A stretch of 64,000 nt of DNA, taken from Platycnemis pennipes. Lineage: Eukaryota; Arthropoda; Insecta; Odonata; Platycnemididae. The stretch's first letter is position 1; the number at the start of each line of letters is the position of its first letter. Of the stretch, positions 35,986 through 48,932 are shown piece after piece. The notes below the pieces were generated by a model. That model was not told the origin of the DNA, searched no databases, and saw only the letters and a program-made list of their open reading frames with translations. Position numbers and translations under genes: made by a program. The stretch is from the NCBI GenBank assembly GCA_933228895.1, contig OW121855.1, positions 30,208,698 to 30,272,697 on the forward strand. Direction: 5' to 3'.

Positions 35986-37557
35986 CTAAACCCATTCTTT
36001 TATTTTCGCATAGAAGCGAGCAGGCCCTTCAACGCGGTTATCACTTTAAAATTTATGCTTACTTCCTCTTTACAGGGCGACAGCCATTTTCTTCGGCGAA
36101 AAAGGTAGTAATATAACACAGATCCTTCTCTGGTTCGTTCCTTTCGTCGAATGTCTTTTCGCTTTGCGTCCAATTCCCGAAATTGAACAAATTAACAGAG
36201 AGCTTCCACCCCGCCACGTTACGTGATCCCTACTCGCTCCCGTTTCGAATAACTGAGAGCTTCAGATGGAACGCCATATTGCCGTTTGAAGCTCACTAGT
36301 AAGTGGGAAAACACGATCCCTAGCGGGAGAATAAGAAACAAAACCGACCGTTTCCGGGATTTAAACAATACTCTCTCGTATATACGATGTGATATGTTAG
36401 CTGAGCGCTAAAATCGAATCAGCTCAATCATAATAGGCACAAACGGAATGAATTACGGAAATAATCTACTCCGGATGGGTCATAAAATAACACGATGGCG
36501 TCTCAGCGCACGTTAGTTCTATCGCAAATTAGTCCGCAGTGAGAGATGAGAAGAGTTAATAGAAAATGAACCAAGTTATTAGCGAGATTAGGAATCATAG
36601 ATTAAATTTCTGCCGAGAGATTAATGGCAGCCGGAAGAATAAAGATAATTAAAAGCCTTCCGACTATGTCCAGTCATCTGGTCAAAACCTAAAGCACGCA
36701 ATTATAGCCCAAATGGCATTGGCTTAGTGAAATAGATTAAGAAACTTAAATTAGTCCTAAAAATAATTCTATGTTTAGTGAAAAAAGGGTACTAATTACT
36801 GCTTGGAATGATAAACATGCACAAATACCAGCAAACTTTCTGGAGATTTGAACTTCAAGCGACCTTTCTCATCCCTTGCTTTATGAGTCCTTAAAATCAA
36901 TCACTACGCACAGACAAGGGAAACGGTAATTGCAGGGTCCCATAAATCTCTTCCTCTCACTCAACGCCGCATGAAATTGTCTGCGTGTCACCTGAGTTAT
37001 GACTCCTTCGAGAAGCACCACTTCCCTCGCAACGATTTGAATCCCCATAATTCAAACAAAGTTCTCCAATTTACATTTAACGCCACGGCTCCTTAAACTT
37101 CCCCTGGAAGGGGAATGATGCCTGCCAGTAGTAATAGTTGCACAACTTCGGAAATACCACGCCTTTTTCCCGCCCAAAGAACGATCATTTATAACCTTAA
37201 AGCGGACGGAACCGAGCTCCCTCGAAGGACTGCATTCTCGGAGACTTGCTGAATAGCCCACAGTCTTCCAGGCATTAAAGCCGGCCTCCAGGGCATACTT
37301 GGACCCAAATTCCAAAATAGTAATAGAAGCTCAGGATATGTACGACTTGACAGGTAAATGTACAGAAATACAGCACGGTGCATACTATTCCTCCATGTCA
37401 CCGTTGGAAGTTTTTGATAGTAAAGAGCATATTAATAAATATGTAGGTACGACCCGAAATAAGGGGCAGGTTTTGTATGAACTACGAAAAATACTGCAAA
37501 ACTCACTGTGCCAGAAATCGGGCTTGTGAGAGAGATGAAGTGCATAAGAGATGAAGT

Positions 37558-37765
37558 GTTCATTTTGGGAGCTCGGTTTTGAATCTCAACGGCGGCAGAT
37601 TTTTTTTCAATGAAAATTGTGGATAGCACTTCTAGCTCAATACTCCGTCCGTTGGAACGAAAGCGAAGAGTTGACACCTTGAAATCATCCGTTAGACTAG
37701 GCAAATGCCAAAGCCAGGCTTCATTACTGCCTATCCCAGTTTTCTAAAATATTACTACCGAAAAC
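37558..37765 (+). mobile_element. Degenerate tRNA-derived SINE (family A)
   Basis: The order of landmarks matches the full copy: a damaged B box (GGTTTTGAATCTC), GGCGGCAGATTTTT, AATACTCCGTCCGTTGGA, GACTAGGCAAATGCC and CCAGGCTTCA. Divergence is high, so this is an old copy. The 5' end and tail are not resolved. Confidence 0.65.
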
Positions 37766-38639
37766 CAACCACCTCCCGGTTCTTGATGGCAAAAGCCACC
37801 ATATTAATTAGCAATTATCATCTTCTATGGAGCAGTTTCACCATTAGAAGCCAAAACTATCAAATATACATAGTCGTTGGACGCCTTCCCATAGCTATAA
37901 AGAACAATTACTTTTTTTTAAATTTGATTTAAAAATTTTCATTCAATCCAAACGTGTGCGTCTCACTACGTATTGGATTCATTCAACTGCAAATACCGTC
38001 TTCCTCTCATTACGCAATTAAAAGTCCGAATATCTCTCTCTGTTTGCTGACAAACGCATCCAACGACCTCCCCAAAATCATGATCCAAGAAATTCAAGAA
38101 TGATTGCCGCTTAACATCAACTTCATCAACTCCGAAACTCTTTCTCCTTACATTTTTTAGACATGTTGTATATCAATATTCATAGCTTAGCCAGGATACC
38201 GAAACTGCAGCTTAGGTTCCGCAGTAGAAAATCATACCAAAAAAAAATAGCCTTATAAGGTCAAAATTTGCCGAACATGTAACTTGAAACCATAATTTGC
38301 CACATTATTTCAATTCTACTGACTTCGATCGGAAACACGGCCAGCGACAATGACGTTGATTTACCCAACGCGATGGACCGAATATGCAAAAGCTGACGAC
38401 TGATTAAAAAAACTAGCCAACGTGCGAAATACAAATTTTGGAGGTCGCGAGTCATCCGAGGACACGAGCAGGGATAATTCCATGGTATTCCATGCACGAA
38501 AACTTCTTCTGAGAAACAAGTACTTTTACGGGCGTAAAGTAAAGTACGGTTTGTTTCTCGGACAGAGAGAGCGAGAGATATAAATGGTCCCAAGACAAAA
38601 GCATAGAAAATCAAAGGAGATTGCGAGTAGGTGGTGATA

Positions 38640-39080
38640 AAAGGCTTTCCTGAGACACAAGGGGAACGGGGGGAGCTGAAAGGAGAAAGATGGCATCCTA
38701 ATGGTTTTTAGCAGCGCTCGAAGGGAGAAAAAAGTTTATTAACGGTGCGACTGTTTGGAAGAGTGGGAGAGGGGAGAAAAACTGGAAAGCTCTTAAAAGT
38801 GCCAACTCATCGAGGGGCGCGGTCCAGACGGGAGACGGAAAAAAGTACGTTCGGACCGAATGAAACGAAAAGCAGAGAAACAAAAGGAGAGCAACGGGCG
38901 AAGACAAACGGTTCCAGCGAGGAAGATGAGTTGGGCGAAAAAGGGAGAAGACGGCTTAAGATGGATGTGAAGACCAAGAGCCAAGGAGGTTAGCAAAAGG
39001 GAGATTAGGAGATGGAGGTGTGGGTGGAAGAGGGTAAGCGGATCGAAGATTTGTGGACGAAGAGGAAGAGATTTCACTGC
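38640..39080. other. GC-rich, purine-skewed island
   Basis: The plus strand is G/A-rich with several CG dinucleotides; antiparallel frames of 69 to 127 residues overlap here with no recognisable domain. Confidence 0.35.
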
Positions 39081-39203
39081 ACTACACCGGGAGGTGCAAA
39101 AATAGAAGGGACACATGAGATTCGCAATACATGCTGTCGGCCAAGTGCGAGATTGTAGATTGGAAGTCCCGCACAAAAATCATAAAGAGATATAATTAAT
39201 ATA

Positions 39204-40212
39204 TATCATCATCATTGGTCAACAATCCTAGGATTGGTTTGACGCAGCTTTCCACTCGATTCTTCTATCGGCCAACCTTTTCATTGCGACGTAATTCTTT
39301 TCTTTTACACTCTTCACAACCTGTTCCATATATCTCATACGAGGCCTGCCTTTTCTAATCTTCCCGTTCACTTTTCCCTCGACGATAGTCTTCATCAGGC
39401 CATCGTGTCTCAAGATATGGCCGATTAAGTTTTCCCTTCTTCTTTTTAGAGTTGTCAGCAGACTTCTCTTTTCTCCTACTCTTCTTAGCACTTCCTCGTT
39501 ACTAACTCGGTCGATCCATTTAATCTTCAGCATTCTTCTGTAGCACCACATTTCAAATGCTTCTACCCTTTTCTTCTCCGCTGCTGTCATCGTCCATCAT
39601 TCACTGCCGTAAAGAAAAATGCTCCAGATGTATGTTCTGATGAACTCTTTCCTTACTTCTATGCTTGTATTTCCTGCTGTAAGTAGGTTCTTCTTTTGAA
39701 AGAATGCCCTCTTTGCCTGGGCTATTCTACTCACTATTTCTTTCTTGCTTCGTCCATCGTTGGTTACTCTGCTTCCCAGGTAACAGAACTCTTTCACCTC
39801 TTCCAGTTTCTGCTTTCCTAGTTTAACGTTGGTTTTGGCCTCTTCTCTTTTGCTGCATACCAATATCTTAGTCTTCTTCTTATTGATCTTCAGCTGATAT
39901 CTGGCCATAGTCCTTTCCATTGTTGTTAGCATCTTATTCAGCTCCTTCTCTGTCTCTGCTATGAGAGCTATGTCATCAGCGAATCGTAGCATACTGATTG
40001 TTTCTCCGTGGATGTTAACTCCAGAACACTTCTCCTTGACTTCATTTATGGCTCTCTCGATGTAAACATTAAAAATGACGGGAGACAGTGCGCAGCCTTG
40101 TCTCACTCCTTTCCTTATTCTTGCCTCTTCACAGCTGGGTCCAGATTTAATCACATCAACTTGGTTTTTGTACAGACTGTGTATAATTCTTCGGTCATTG
40201 TAGGACACTCCA
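39204..40212 (-). pseudogene. 5'-truncated RTE-type LINE, RT palm to C-terminus
   Basis: The minus strand from 40208 reads open for 203 codons, then a single TGA where LYGSE is followed by WTMTAAEKKR, then open again to a stop at 39228. It covers RT block B (GVRQGCALSPVIFNVYIE), the catalytic box LRFADD (about residues 74-79), the thumb, KLEEVKEFCYLGSRV and the C-terminal block RRRENLIGHILRHD...GRPRMRYMEQV. The endonuclease, linker and first RT blocks are missing because of 5' truncation near 40212. The element ends in a short 3' UTR with GGATTGGTTTGACGCAGC and ATCATCATC. With one stop in about 320 codons, this is one of the youngest LINE copies here. Confidence 0.9.
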
Positions 40213-40282
40213 TATAAATATATAAATAATATAATATATATAAATAATAGAATATATATAAATAATATAAATATATAGCTAA
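40205..40282. repeat. AT-rich microsatellite
   Basis: Irregular ATATAAATAATATA units next to the truncated 5' end of the RTE copy; they obscure any target-site duplication. Confidence 0.6.
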
Positions 40283-41048
40283 AACTAAAACAAATTTCAT
40301 CTCAGCTGAAGCGAAAGACACTTCTCGTTGCGTCTAACCAGTATCATGCTGGTGGGCAGGGGTTAAGTGTCGAAGCGGAAATCTCAGGGTACTTGTTGTC
40401 AGTCAAATCGCTGGGAAATAATGGTCAAAATAGACTGGTATGCATCTCATTTTCATGGACAAATTTGTATTAGAAACTCACTTTTATGAAGTCGAAATCA
40501 AATTTACATTTTCCGCTACGCCTACGTTCTAAGGTGTAAAAATACCAATCATCTCCTAAAATCAGGGTGGTTTCAAGAAGAAATGACATATGTGCTGCAA
40601 AACTAGGGAACTAAATATTAGTATGTATATTAGGAGTGAGATGGAGAAAACAATGCTTAATTTACATACCTGCCGAGTCGTCAGACGAAAACTTAAAGAC
40701 CCATAAATGAGACTGGGTTATATAGCGAGACACCAATGGCGTATATGTAAGACCTGCATCTGACTAATAATGTTGCATAGGAAAAATATGAGAGAATCAT
40801 GCATTTATTAAATAAAGGATTAATACTTGACATTAATTCAGCAAATGCCGACTGAAAGAGCCAAAAAAATCAAAAGATACAAAGTTTTACGGATTCAAAG
40901 TGAATGGTCTAATTACATCCACCTACAACTATGCCGAGGTATCCATTCATGACCAATAAATTTTATATTTACGTTGAGCACCACTGCACCTGGACACATA
41001 GAGCCATTCGTTTACTCATAAAAGGACGGAGCACGGAGAAAAATTTTC
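40283..41048. other. No gene seen
   Basis: AT-rich, no recognisable feature. Confidence 0.5.
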
Positions 41049-41504
41049 ATTTTTCCTTTAGCTACAAAAAAATGAATTTCAACTTAAATCTTGAATGCTT
41101 CTTATGCACAGATTGAGTGAGTCTCCACCTCTTGATTTTAACGACTTAAAATCCTCTTCTTAGAAATTAGAAGTAGAATAATCGATGAAAATTAAACTGT
41201 CCCAAATCGGCATTTCTTCGCGTTATTTTTTACGCTAAGGCGAGGAACAGCACTCATATTATTTTTTATTTTTTATTTTTATAAAAAATTATCATTTTTC
41301 CATTAGCGACAAAAAAATTCATTTCAACTTAAATCTTGAATGCTTCTTATGCACAAAATTGAGTGACTCTCCACCTCTTGATTTTAACGACTTAAAATCC
41401 TCTTCTCAGAATTTAGAAGTAGAATAATCGATGAAAATTAAACTGTTCCAAATCGGCAGTTCTTCGCGTTATTTTTTTACGCTAAGGCGAGGGACAGCAC
41501 TCAA
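41049..41504 (+). repeat. Tandem duplication, units about 210 bp at about 245-bp spacing
   Basis: 41049-41256 and 41293-41504 align almost base for base (for example ACTTAAATCTTGAATGCTTC, CGATGAAAATTAAACTG, TACGCTAAGGCGAGG). A T-rich spacer (TTTTTTATTTTTTATTTTT) lies between them. No coding role seen. Confidence 0.9.
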
Positions 41505-43119
41505 CTAAGAGAGTAAAAAACAAAGCAATGAAAAGGAGTTCGAAGAAGCTGGGAAAGAGAGGGAAGGGGTCTTTCGTGGACCATCTGAGTGAGTGAGGAA
41601 GTGCGGATGACGGCCGAGGAGTACAGGCGACGAAAAAAACCCAACAAACTCCATCTTCTCCCGCTGGATAAGACGCTGCAGAATCATGCCCTTCTCGGAG
41701 CAAGCTAGGAAGACGTGAAGTAATAACAGGTGCATTAACGCTTTCAGGCGAATGGGTGAGGATCTTGTTGCAAGAGACGAGAAGTGGATGATGAGAGAGC
41801 TTTCTCTGCACGTTCATCGCCCCAGCGCTCTATTCCACGGACTTCGAGACGATACACTACTTATTGAGGTTCTATTGTCGACAGAGAGTCTGTTCACGAT
41901 AATTGTCACCAGACTTCAGCTCTTCCAGCAATAGAGTGTAAAAAAAAAGAACGGTGATTTTCTCGTATCGGTGAGAAATTCTAACTGCTCCCATGAAAAT
42001 GGGGAGTTCAATTACTTAGAAATGAATATGTACCTACTGAAGGGTTGTACGAACCAGCCTATTTCAGACTGTTTAAATAAAAAAAATATTGAGCGTCCAC
42101 CACAGAACAACATTTTTTATATTTCTTTCATTTTCAGTGTTCTGGCACACATTAATTCTACTCAAATGCTCAAAATACTTTATATCAAAATTATACACAC
42201 TATAACGTATGTACATACCTACAAAACATTTAAGCGAAAGTATGTAAGCTTGTAGATGTACATTTATTTTTCATTTCCATTCCTGCTTGACCGATTCGGC
42301 TTTTGACACGCTTTCTGATCCTCCATGACACTTTCAATTTTATGACGCAGCGCAATATTGTATAATTTCAAATCAATTGTAATCAAACTGATAAATAATT
42401 ACTTTCACAACTTGAATAATTTATTTTTTAATAAGCGGGTATTTCAAACCCTAAAATTCAGGCTCGATTAAAAATAAGTGACAGTGTGAAAGTGTCACTG
42501 CTGTGAAAATTGGATGGGATATAATTTTTGACTCTCATTTAAAAATAGAGCGCATTAAAATATTAAGAAGTAAAATACACCCCAATTGTATTCGCGTACG
42601 ACTCATTTCATAAAACCTTTTTTCTGAGATTAATACATAATATCTTCCCTCTTATCACAAAAAATGTTTTTTAAATACATGACGATATTCAACATATATC
42701 TCAAAACGAAATGGATTGAAAAATCCAAAAACAAGGCCTACAAGTTTATAATTATTTCGCTCCAGGATAGAGAAAGTAAGGCTTCTTATTTGCCGTGGAT
42801 ACCAATAAAATAGACCGTCCTCACTATCGTTATCAAAATGGAATTGAAATACTTTTTAAGAAATACAATACCAAGCTACATCCAAAAACCCAAACCCGTG
42901 ACTTTTGAGATAACCAGAAATGATTATACAGACGTTTAAAGACATTCGAGAGTGAATTTTCAATACTATTGTGATTACAATTGAAATGCCTTTTACCTGA
43001 GCTCCTTGCTCACCTAATGGTTCCAGTACCGGAAAATTAGTTCGGAGGTGGAACCTCTCCTCTACACACAAAGGCGCACGCTTCGGCCTCAATTATACTC
43101 CCACACACAGATAAAAATA
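41505..43119. other. No gene seen
   Basis: A moderately GC-rich part at about 41.5-41.9 kb is followed by AT-rich DNA. Confidence 0.5.
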
Positions 43120-43415
43120 GGGCAGGTTGGTTCAATGGTTGGAGCACTAGCCTCTTACCCTGAGGGCACAGGTTCAAATCTCGGCAGTGGAATATATTTT
43201 TCATTTTTAAGCTATTTGGGTGCACTGTGGAGAGCATTCGAGTTCAGTACTCGTCCATCGGAAGGGACGTTAAGCTGTGGCACCCTCAGCGCCATTTACG
43301 CTAACGCCGAAGTCGGGTTTCTCTCCACTCTTCCTCCTTACCCTTCCATTTCTATCCTTATACCTTTTCTCTGAGGCGATTTTAGTGCAATGACAGACGA
43401 GACAGATAACAAATA
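43120..43415 (+). mobile_element. tRNA-derived SINE (family A), diverged
   Basis: Head GGCAGGTTGGTTCAATGGTT, damaged B box GGTTCAAATCT at 43171-43181, CGGCAGTGG, then GGGACGTTAAGCTGTGG and GGGTTTCTCTCCACTCTTCC in family order. The 3' end is degraded. Confidence 0.75.
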
Positions 43416-43594
43416 GGACGAATCCGCTAACCTTAAGGAGGCTTGTGAGAATCGCTCGGTATCATATCGAAATAATTATTTCCTCATATCCCACCATCTC
43501 CAACCACAACTACTAAGTTATCATTAGTTTCTTCTGAAATATTTTTCACGTATAACACGACTTAAATTCGTTTCTGAATGTCGGCCCCGTCGTT

Positions 43595-43735
43595 GAATCC
43601 TCGCCTGCCAACCTGAGGGTCCGGGGTTTGACATGGATGTGTGTGTTCGTCTGTTATTAATTGTTAAATACCCCGATATAAAGGCCATAAGTGCCTTTTT
43701 CGGTGGTAATGAGAAATAAATAAATAAGAAATAAA
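43595..43735 (+). mobile_element. Second tRNA-related SINE-like repeat
   Basis: GGTCCGGGGTTTGACATGGATGTGTGTG looks like a decayed B box followed by the ATGGATGTGTGTG phrase that I recall from insect SINEs. The 3' end is AAGTGCCTTTTTCGGTGG and a (TAAA)n tail. Only one copy is seen here. Confidence 0.4.
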
Positions 43736-43783
43736 AACCACTCCCTTTTCAACGCTGGAACGGTAGAACACAAATAATATAAC

Positions 43784-44365
43784 CGCGAACATTTTTAAGT
43801 AACTTTACATCTTCTAGTAATTGCAGTGCTGGAGATGGTGAAGTGGTTTCAAATATACGTGACGACAGAGTAACGAATCATTAGCTGAGAACGTACATAG
43901 TCCTGTACGCACATAACAGCCAGCACGTTGACGGGAAATTTATGATTTCAGGTCGGAAATGATGGAGATTCCGCGAACATTCTGAGTAATTTAAATAAAC
44001 TTACGTATGGTAATTCCAGTACTGAAGGCGGTGAAGTTGTTACAAATATACGTGATTCGATGACGACAGTATAACTAATAATTAGTTGAATACGAAATTA
44101 TTACTGCACTCACATAACTACCAGCACTTGTGGTTGAGGAAATTTAAATTTCGGGTCGGAAGCGAAGGAGATCCGTTCGCGAACATTTCTGAGTAACTTA
44201 ACAACATCTTCTCGTAATCCCAGTGCTGGAGGTGTTTCAATTATACGTGAGTACATGATGGCAGTGTAACGAATCATTAGCTGAGTACGTAATTAGTACT
44301 GTATGCACAAAACAACCAGCACACTGGGAGGGAGGGGATTTAAGTTTTCAGGTTGGAAGTGATGT
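43784..44365 (+). repeat. Tandem repeat, three units of about 190-205 bp
   Basis: Units start at 43784, 43972 and 44178 with CGCGAACATT. Each holds, in order, AGTAA(C/T)TT, a CAGTGCTGGAG-like phrase, ATACGTGA, AACGAATCATTAGCTGAG, CCAGCAC and TTTCAGGT(C/T)GGAAG, with about 75-85% identity by eye. It could be a small satellite block. No gene is seen in it. Confidence 0.85.
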
Positions 44366-46381
44366 AGAGCACCCTGGGTCGTGAATACCTCTCCAGTTCT
44401 ATCGAGTCTCTCCACGGCTAATCGCCTCCGTCTCACGAGAGGCAGCCAGCCCGCAGGAGGCGCAGCACAAAGGAGTTCCGGCGGGCGCGGGTCATTCCGA
44501 CGTGGGACTTGCCGTAATTCGGGGAGAGGGGCATTAGCACGAGTTGCGCGAAATGAGCTCACTCGCGGAGGAATCCAGGATACAAGCAATGGAGGTCGAA
44601 CGAGGAAGGCGAGCGACTTTAAAATACAGATAGTCCCCCAGATTCAAGCAATGAATCAATACTCACCATCTCTAATGTATGTATTCCGCAACCGGCGGGT
44701 TAATTAATTGATACAACATCTAATTGACGCCGAGAGAAAACTTGGGAACAAATGATAAAGTCCTCGTCGAATTTCTAGAAAAGATATCTAAATTGGTACA
44801 GTCACACAGGAGGCAACGCCATTGTCTCACCATTATACAACAATCGCTTGAAAGTTCAGCAATTTTAACTGGCTTTGATGAAGTGTTTTTCCGTTGATTT
44901 CTATACTGAAGACACGCCCTAGCCATTTCTGCTATCATTCATAACTGGTCACAACGGCGTACAACTCAGAAAGAACCTACGCGAATTTTTAAGGGATCCA
45001 CGAGTGGTGTCTCAATCTGCATTACTTTGATGCCATCTCTAATGAATTTTCTAGGTTACAAAGCGGATATTATAACATATTCGGGTTACCATTAATTAAT
45101 AGCCAAGAGTTAGCATTATATTCCTGGAATCAAGTCACCCCCATAGCTGCTTTCCTAGATATTCTCTCTTCGTCAACTCCCATTTATGACGCTAAGCAGA
45201 GATCAATATTGTATTTCACGTTTGACATCTACTGAGCGTAATGAGATTCATTACTTGCACGTGTCTCCTTCAGCTCCAAACCAAGGAGATCCAGTTTTGG
45301 TGACTTAAAAGCGAAATTTTGGGATCCCAGGTGCATGCTGGCGAGATAATATAAAACCCACGTACAATGGCATCATAATGAATATTAAATAAACCTATTC
45401 TTCAAACGGCACGAATAGAAAATCATGGAAGCGAGAGTAATTATTATTAAGACCTCGTGGAAACTTAAGCCCTATAAAATGTAACAAGACGATCAGGGGT
45501 ATGATAAAAAAATCAACACCGAAGACTTTACGTTAAACAGGCTTACACCACGTTAAGGCATGTGACTCTAAATCTTCTTTAGCTTCCACACAAAGCACGA
45601 TAGACAGTAAGTAGTAGATGAGAAACGATGGACCACAAAGTTACAAGCACGATGTGAAAATGATGAGGATAATTAACAAGAATACGGTCGATAAATGCGT
45701 ACTTGCTACAAATCTAGCTGCGGTTAATACGTTTCTGGAATAATATCGAAGCAATAACTCACGGAGACCATACGATTAATTCGTTCACGCTTCAAGATAA
45801 AAATGAAAGGGGCGCTCAAAATATGACCCTCACCAAACTGAATTAGCTGAAAAAAAACTATTCCCCCTCTTTATTCTTCTGGATTGCCGTTTCAGTATTT
45901 TCTGCTCAAATTTTGGTGTCACTCCTCACCGTCCTTTCGCTTTGTTTTTCACGTTTTTTCCCACCGTGCTCATTGCGCCCCCTCTTTTTAATTAGGGAAA
46001 GAGCTGGCACGGGTTTTATCACATTCAATGTGATTGCTCTCGTGCTAACTTAATGGAATAGCTACACAATCGCAACGGATTAACGAACAAAAGCTGATGA
46101 TATTCATTTGTATGATTTATTAGGGCAATGTCCCTGAAAAGTCTTCAATAAAAGTTCCATTCAAACAAACAGTTTGAATTTACAATAAACCACTTGATGA
46201 AGCCCGATACCGACGACAAAAGGCCTCCCTGTTTAAGCTTAAAATATAAAAACGAATAGCATTAATTGAATATCAATGGTGTTTCACAAGCTTCCTCACA
46301 CTCACTGCTAATTCCAATTATTTGACCGAATGTCTGCTGGTTTAATGCAACAGACCCCTCTTTTGCAAACAGATAGTGGGG
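44366..46381. other. No gene seen; one short GC-rich part
   Basis: 44380-44600 is GC-rich with antiparallel overlapping frames and is probably not coding. The remainder is AT-rich. Confidence 0.5.
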
Positions 46382-46722
46382 TCGGTGAATAGAATTGGTG
46401 GCTAAAGTAATTACTGGCATCCGATTCCGACTACTCGGCTTCGATCCCGGCAGTGGCAGAGATTTAGACTGGTGCCTACTTAAGTTCTGTGCAACGATAA
46501 CTTAAATATCATTACTGAGTCCGTAGGATGGGACGTTAAATCTTGGGCCCTTTGGCACCTTTCCTTAATAGCAGGCATATTCCTCAATAGTAAAATAAAG
46601 GATTTTTCTCCACCCTTCCTCCGTTCCCTGATAACTCCTTCCTCTGACCTCTACTCAATTATCCACTTACTCTTATCGGAAAAAATGACCTAAGCTCCAA
46701 TTCACCTCCCTTGATAGTGACG
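46382..46722 (+). mobile_element. tRNA-derived SINE (family A), diverged
   Basis: GGTGGCTAAAGTAATTACTGGC (A-box region), GCTTCGATCCCGGCAGTGGC (B-box region), GATGGGACGTTAAATC, TTTTTCTCCACCCTTCCTCC and AATGACCTAAGC follow the full copy at 34.5 kb in order with about 75% similarity by eye. Confidence 0.8.
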
Positions 46723-47084
46723 GCAAAATGACAGGAGAGCGCAGGAAACTTTATCCATTATCATAGCAGGCTTTAAGTTTTCTAGTCAACTTATTGTGGA
46801 ACATCATATGATACTCTTGGAATTTTAAGGAATTAAAAAAATGATTGGAAGAATCAAAATGGACTATCCTACATTTGACATGCAATTAGGTTCACATTGG
46901 TTTACATTTTTAAACGATTAACATGTTTTGCATAAATCGTAGGAATTTCAGAATTTCAGTTTTAAAAGCCGCACAATAACCGAAGATCCCTCTTTAGCCA
47001 GCTAATTTTAGCACTTCAGCAGAACATAGATCTAGAGCACGCTTCTTAATCGCAATGAGGTATGGACTCTATCTAAAGTAGAGA

Positions 47085-47440
47085 AGTCAAGGCTTAAAAC
47101 ATTCGCAATGTTATGATACAGAAGAGTGATGAAGATAAAATTGATCAACCAAGTGACGTAGAAAGAAGTCCTAAAAAGAGAGGGAGAAAGGAGAAGTCTT
47201 TTCATTATATTTCAAAGAAGACGTGACAACTTAATTGGACATTTCTTGAAACATGATGTCTGATGAAGACAATCGTCGAGGAAAAAGCGAATGGAAAAAA
47301 AGGCCACGCTCAAGGTATATGGATCAAGTTGTTAAAGATGAAAAAGAGATGAAATAAATGAATATGAAGAGGTAAGCTGATTTGGAGAATTGAGTGAAGA
47401 GCTGCGTCAAAACAAACTTAGAACTGTTGACTTACGATGA
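47085..47440 (+). pseudogene. Decayed RTE-type LINE C-terminus
   Basis: In shifting frames the plus strand encodes YRRVMKIKLINQVS, LMKTIVEEKANGK and SRYMDQVVKDEKEMK. These match, in the same order, YRRMLKIKWIDRVS, LMKTIVEGKVNGK and MRYMEQVVKSVKEKN of the RTE copy at 39-40 kb. It ends in GAGCTGCGTCAAAAC. Many stops and indels make it much older than that copy. Confidence 0.75.
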
Positions 47441-48204
47441 TTACCGGTTAAGATAAATTTAGATGCATGTGAAATCTTATACTCTTGAGGCTTCCGCGAC
47501 ATTTAATTGATGGCTTCATATTACTCTCGGGAAACTCCGTCCCATTCACTATTTTTTGGGCAACAATTCCACCTCAAGCAACCAAAATGTTAATTCTACC
47601 TAAACACGACCCCAGAATGCGAGGAGAAACTCCTGTCCTAAGGCAATCAACGTAACAGAGTTTCTAGAGAGTAATTTGACGCCGTGAAATCTTCTAAATA
47701 CCCTAATCATTCCCAAGTAAATACAATGTCACCACAGCAGAAAAATGAGTGTCAAGATCTCCCCAAACGTAATTCGGAAGGAGATTCTTTAAATTCGATC
47801 TTTGAGTAGTAAGAATTCCGCCTCGTACTAGGAAACCCTAAACATGTGGTAAGGGATCTTTGTCCTCCCACACACCCTCTAGCCCCGTACCGTTTGTTAA
47901 TGAACTGATGAATAATTCTCCACACCCCTTGACCCTTCCTACTGCAACCCCACCGCCTCCCTGATCCACATCGCCAGCCTCAACCCTCAGCGATGTTCCC
48001 TACCCTCGCCCACTTAGCTACACCTCTTGTCCTCGGGTCAATGGAGGACGCTAACTACCCCACTCTGGCCCCTCAGAACCGGTCACGCTTGACCCGCCCA
48101 TGATCCCTGGGGATAAACATGGTCGCCTAGAACCCGTGTCGCACCGAGGCTGCATCATAACATAACGTGTTGGTAATATAACATAACATAATTTGGTAAA
48201 CACA
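47441..48204. other. No gene seen
   Basis: A C-rich part at about 47860-48130 has no recognisable coding; a run of ATAACATAACATAA precedes the next LINE. Confidence 0.5.
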
Positions 48205-48932
48205 TACGTGAATCGGAAACTGGGATTCGTCAAAAGAATACTGGGTAAATGTGACGATCAAGTACGAGAAATCAGCTACTTTTCCCTTGTAAGACCTCAT
48301 TTGGAATATGCTGCCAGTGTGTGGGATCCCTACGAAATCGGTCTAACTAACGAACTTGAACGTGTGCAGCGAAGATCGGCAAGCTTTGTAAAGGGACGGT
48401 ATGATAACCTTATTAGCGTAACCAGTCTATTAAATGAATTCAATTGGGAATCATTGTCAGATCGCAGGTTGAAATTTAGACTTAATCTCTTAAACAAATT
48501 CCAAGACCATATTTTAAGTGATGATGTTAAAAATATTTTGCGGACCCCAACTTACTATGGTAGACTGGACCATTATCACAAAATTAGAGAAATTGATTGC
48601 CGAACTGACAGATTCAAAATGTCCTTTTTCCTCGTACTATTAGGGATATGAATAACGGTAAATATATCCAGTACGAGTGTAGCAATGTATAACATAGGTA
48701 GCTGCATGTTGGTGTAAGGACTTACAGCTAACCCAACAAACGGCATGTTTTTGCATGTATGTTTTGCTATTTTTATCTTTTTTTAAATAGCGTAGTTTTG
48801 AACAGTACCTACCAAGTAATAATCCTTTTTTATGCATGATATGTAGTGAATGTTTGGTGAGAGTTCACCCCCTGCCACACACCTTTATGGTGGCTTGCAG
48901 GGTATTATGTAGATGTAGATGTAGATGCAGAT
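48205..48932 (+). pseudogene. CR1/L2-like LINE 3' end, subfamily 1
   Basis: The frame from 48193 to about 48630 is open and encodes RKLGFVKRILGKCDDQ, FSLVRPHLEYAASVWDP, NELERVQRRSASFVKGRY, then DHYHKIREIDCRTDRFKMSFF. A single-base shift then moves PRTIRDMNNGKYIQ into another frame. The 3' UTR of about 280 bases ends in the stem-loop CCCCCTGCCACACACC...GGTGGCTTGCAGGG and three GTAGAT units. It is 5'-truncated just before RKLGF. It is the best preserved of the subfamily-1 copies here. Confidence 0.9.

Larger units (their letters stand above)
35986..39203. other. No gene seen; one decayed SINE and one GC-rich island
   Basis: AT-rich DNA with the degenerate SINE at 37.6 kb and a G/A-rich island at 38640-39080. 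Frames in the island overlap on both strands. Confidence 0.5.

Noticed and set aside
41049..44365. Spaced repeats as a possible CRISPR-like array
   Set aside because: Units are about 200 bp, head to tail and diverged, with no short repeat/unique spacer pattern, and the host is eukaryotic.
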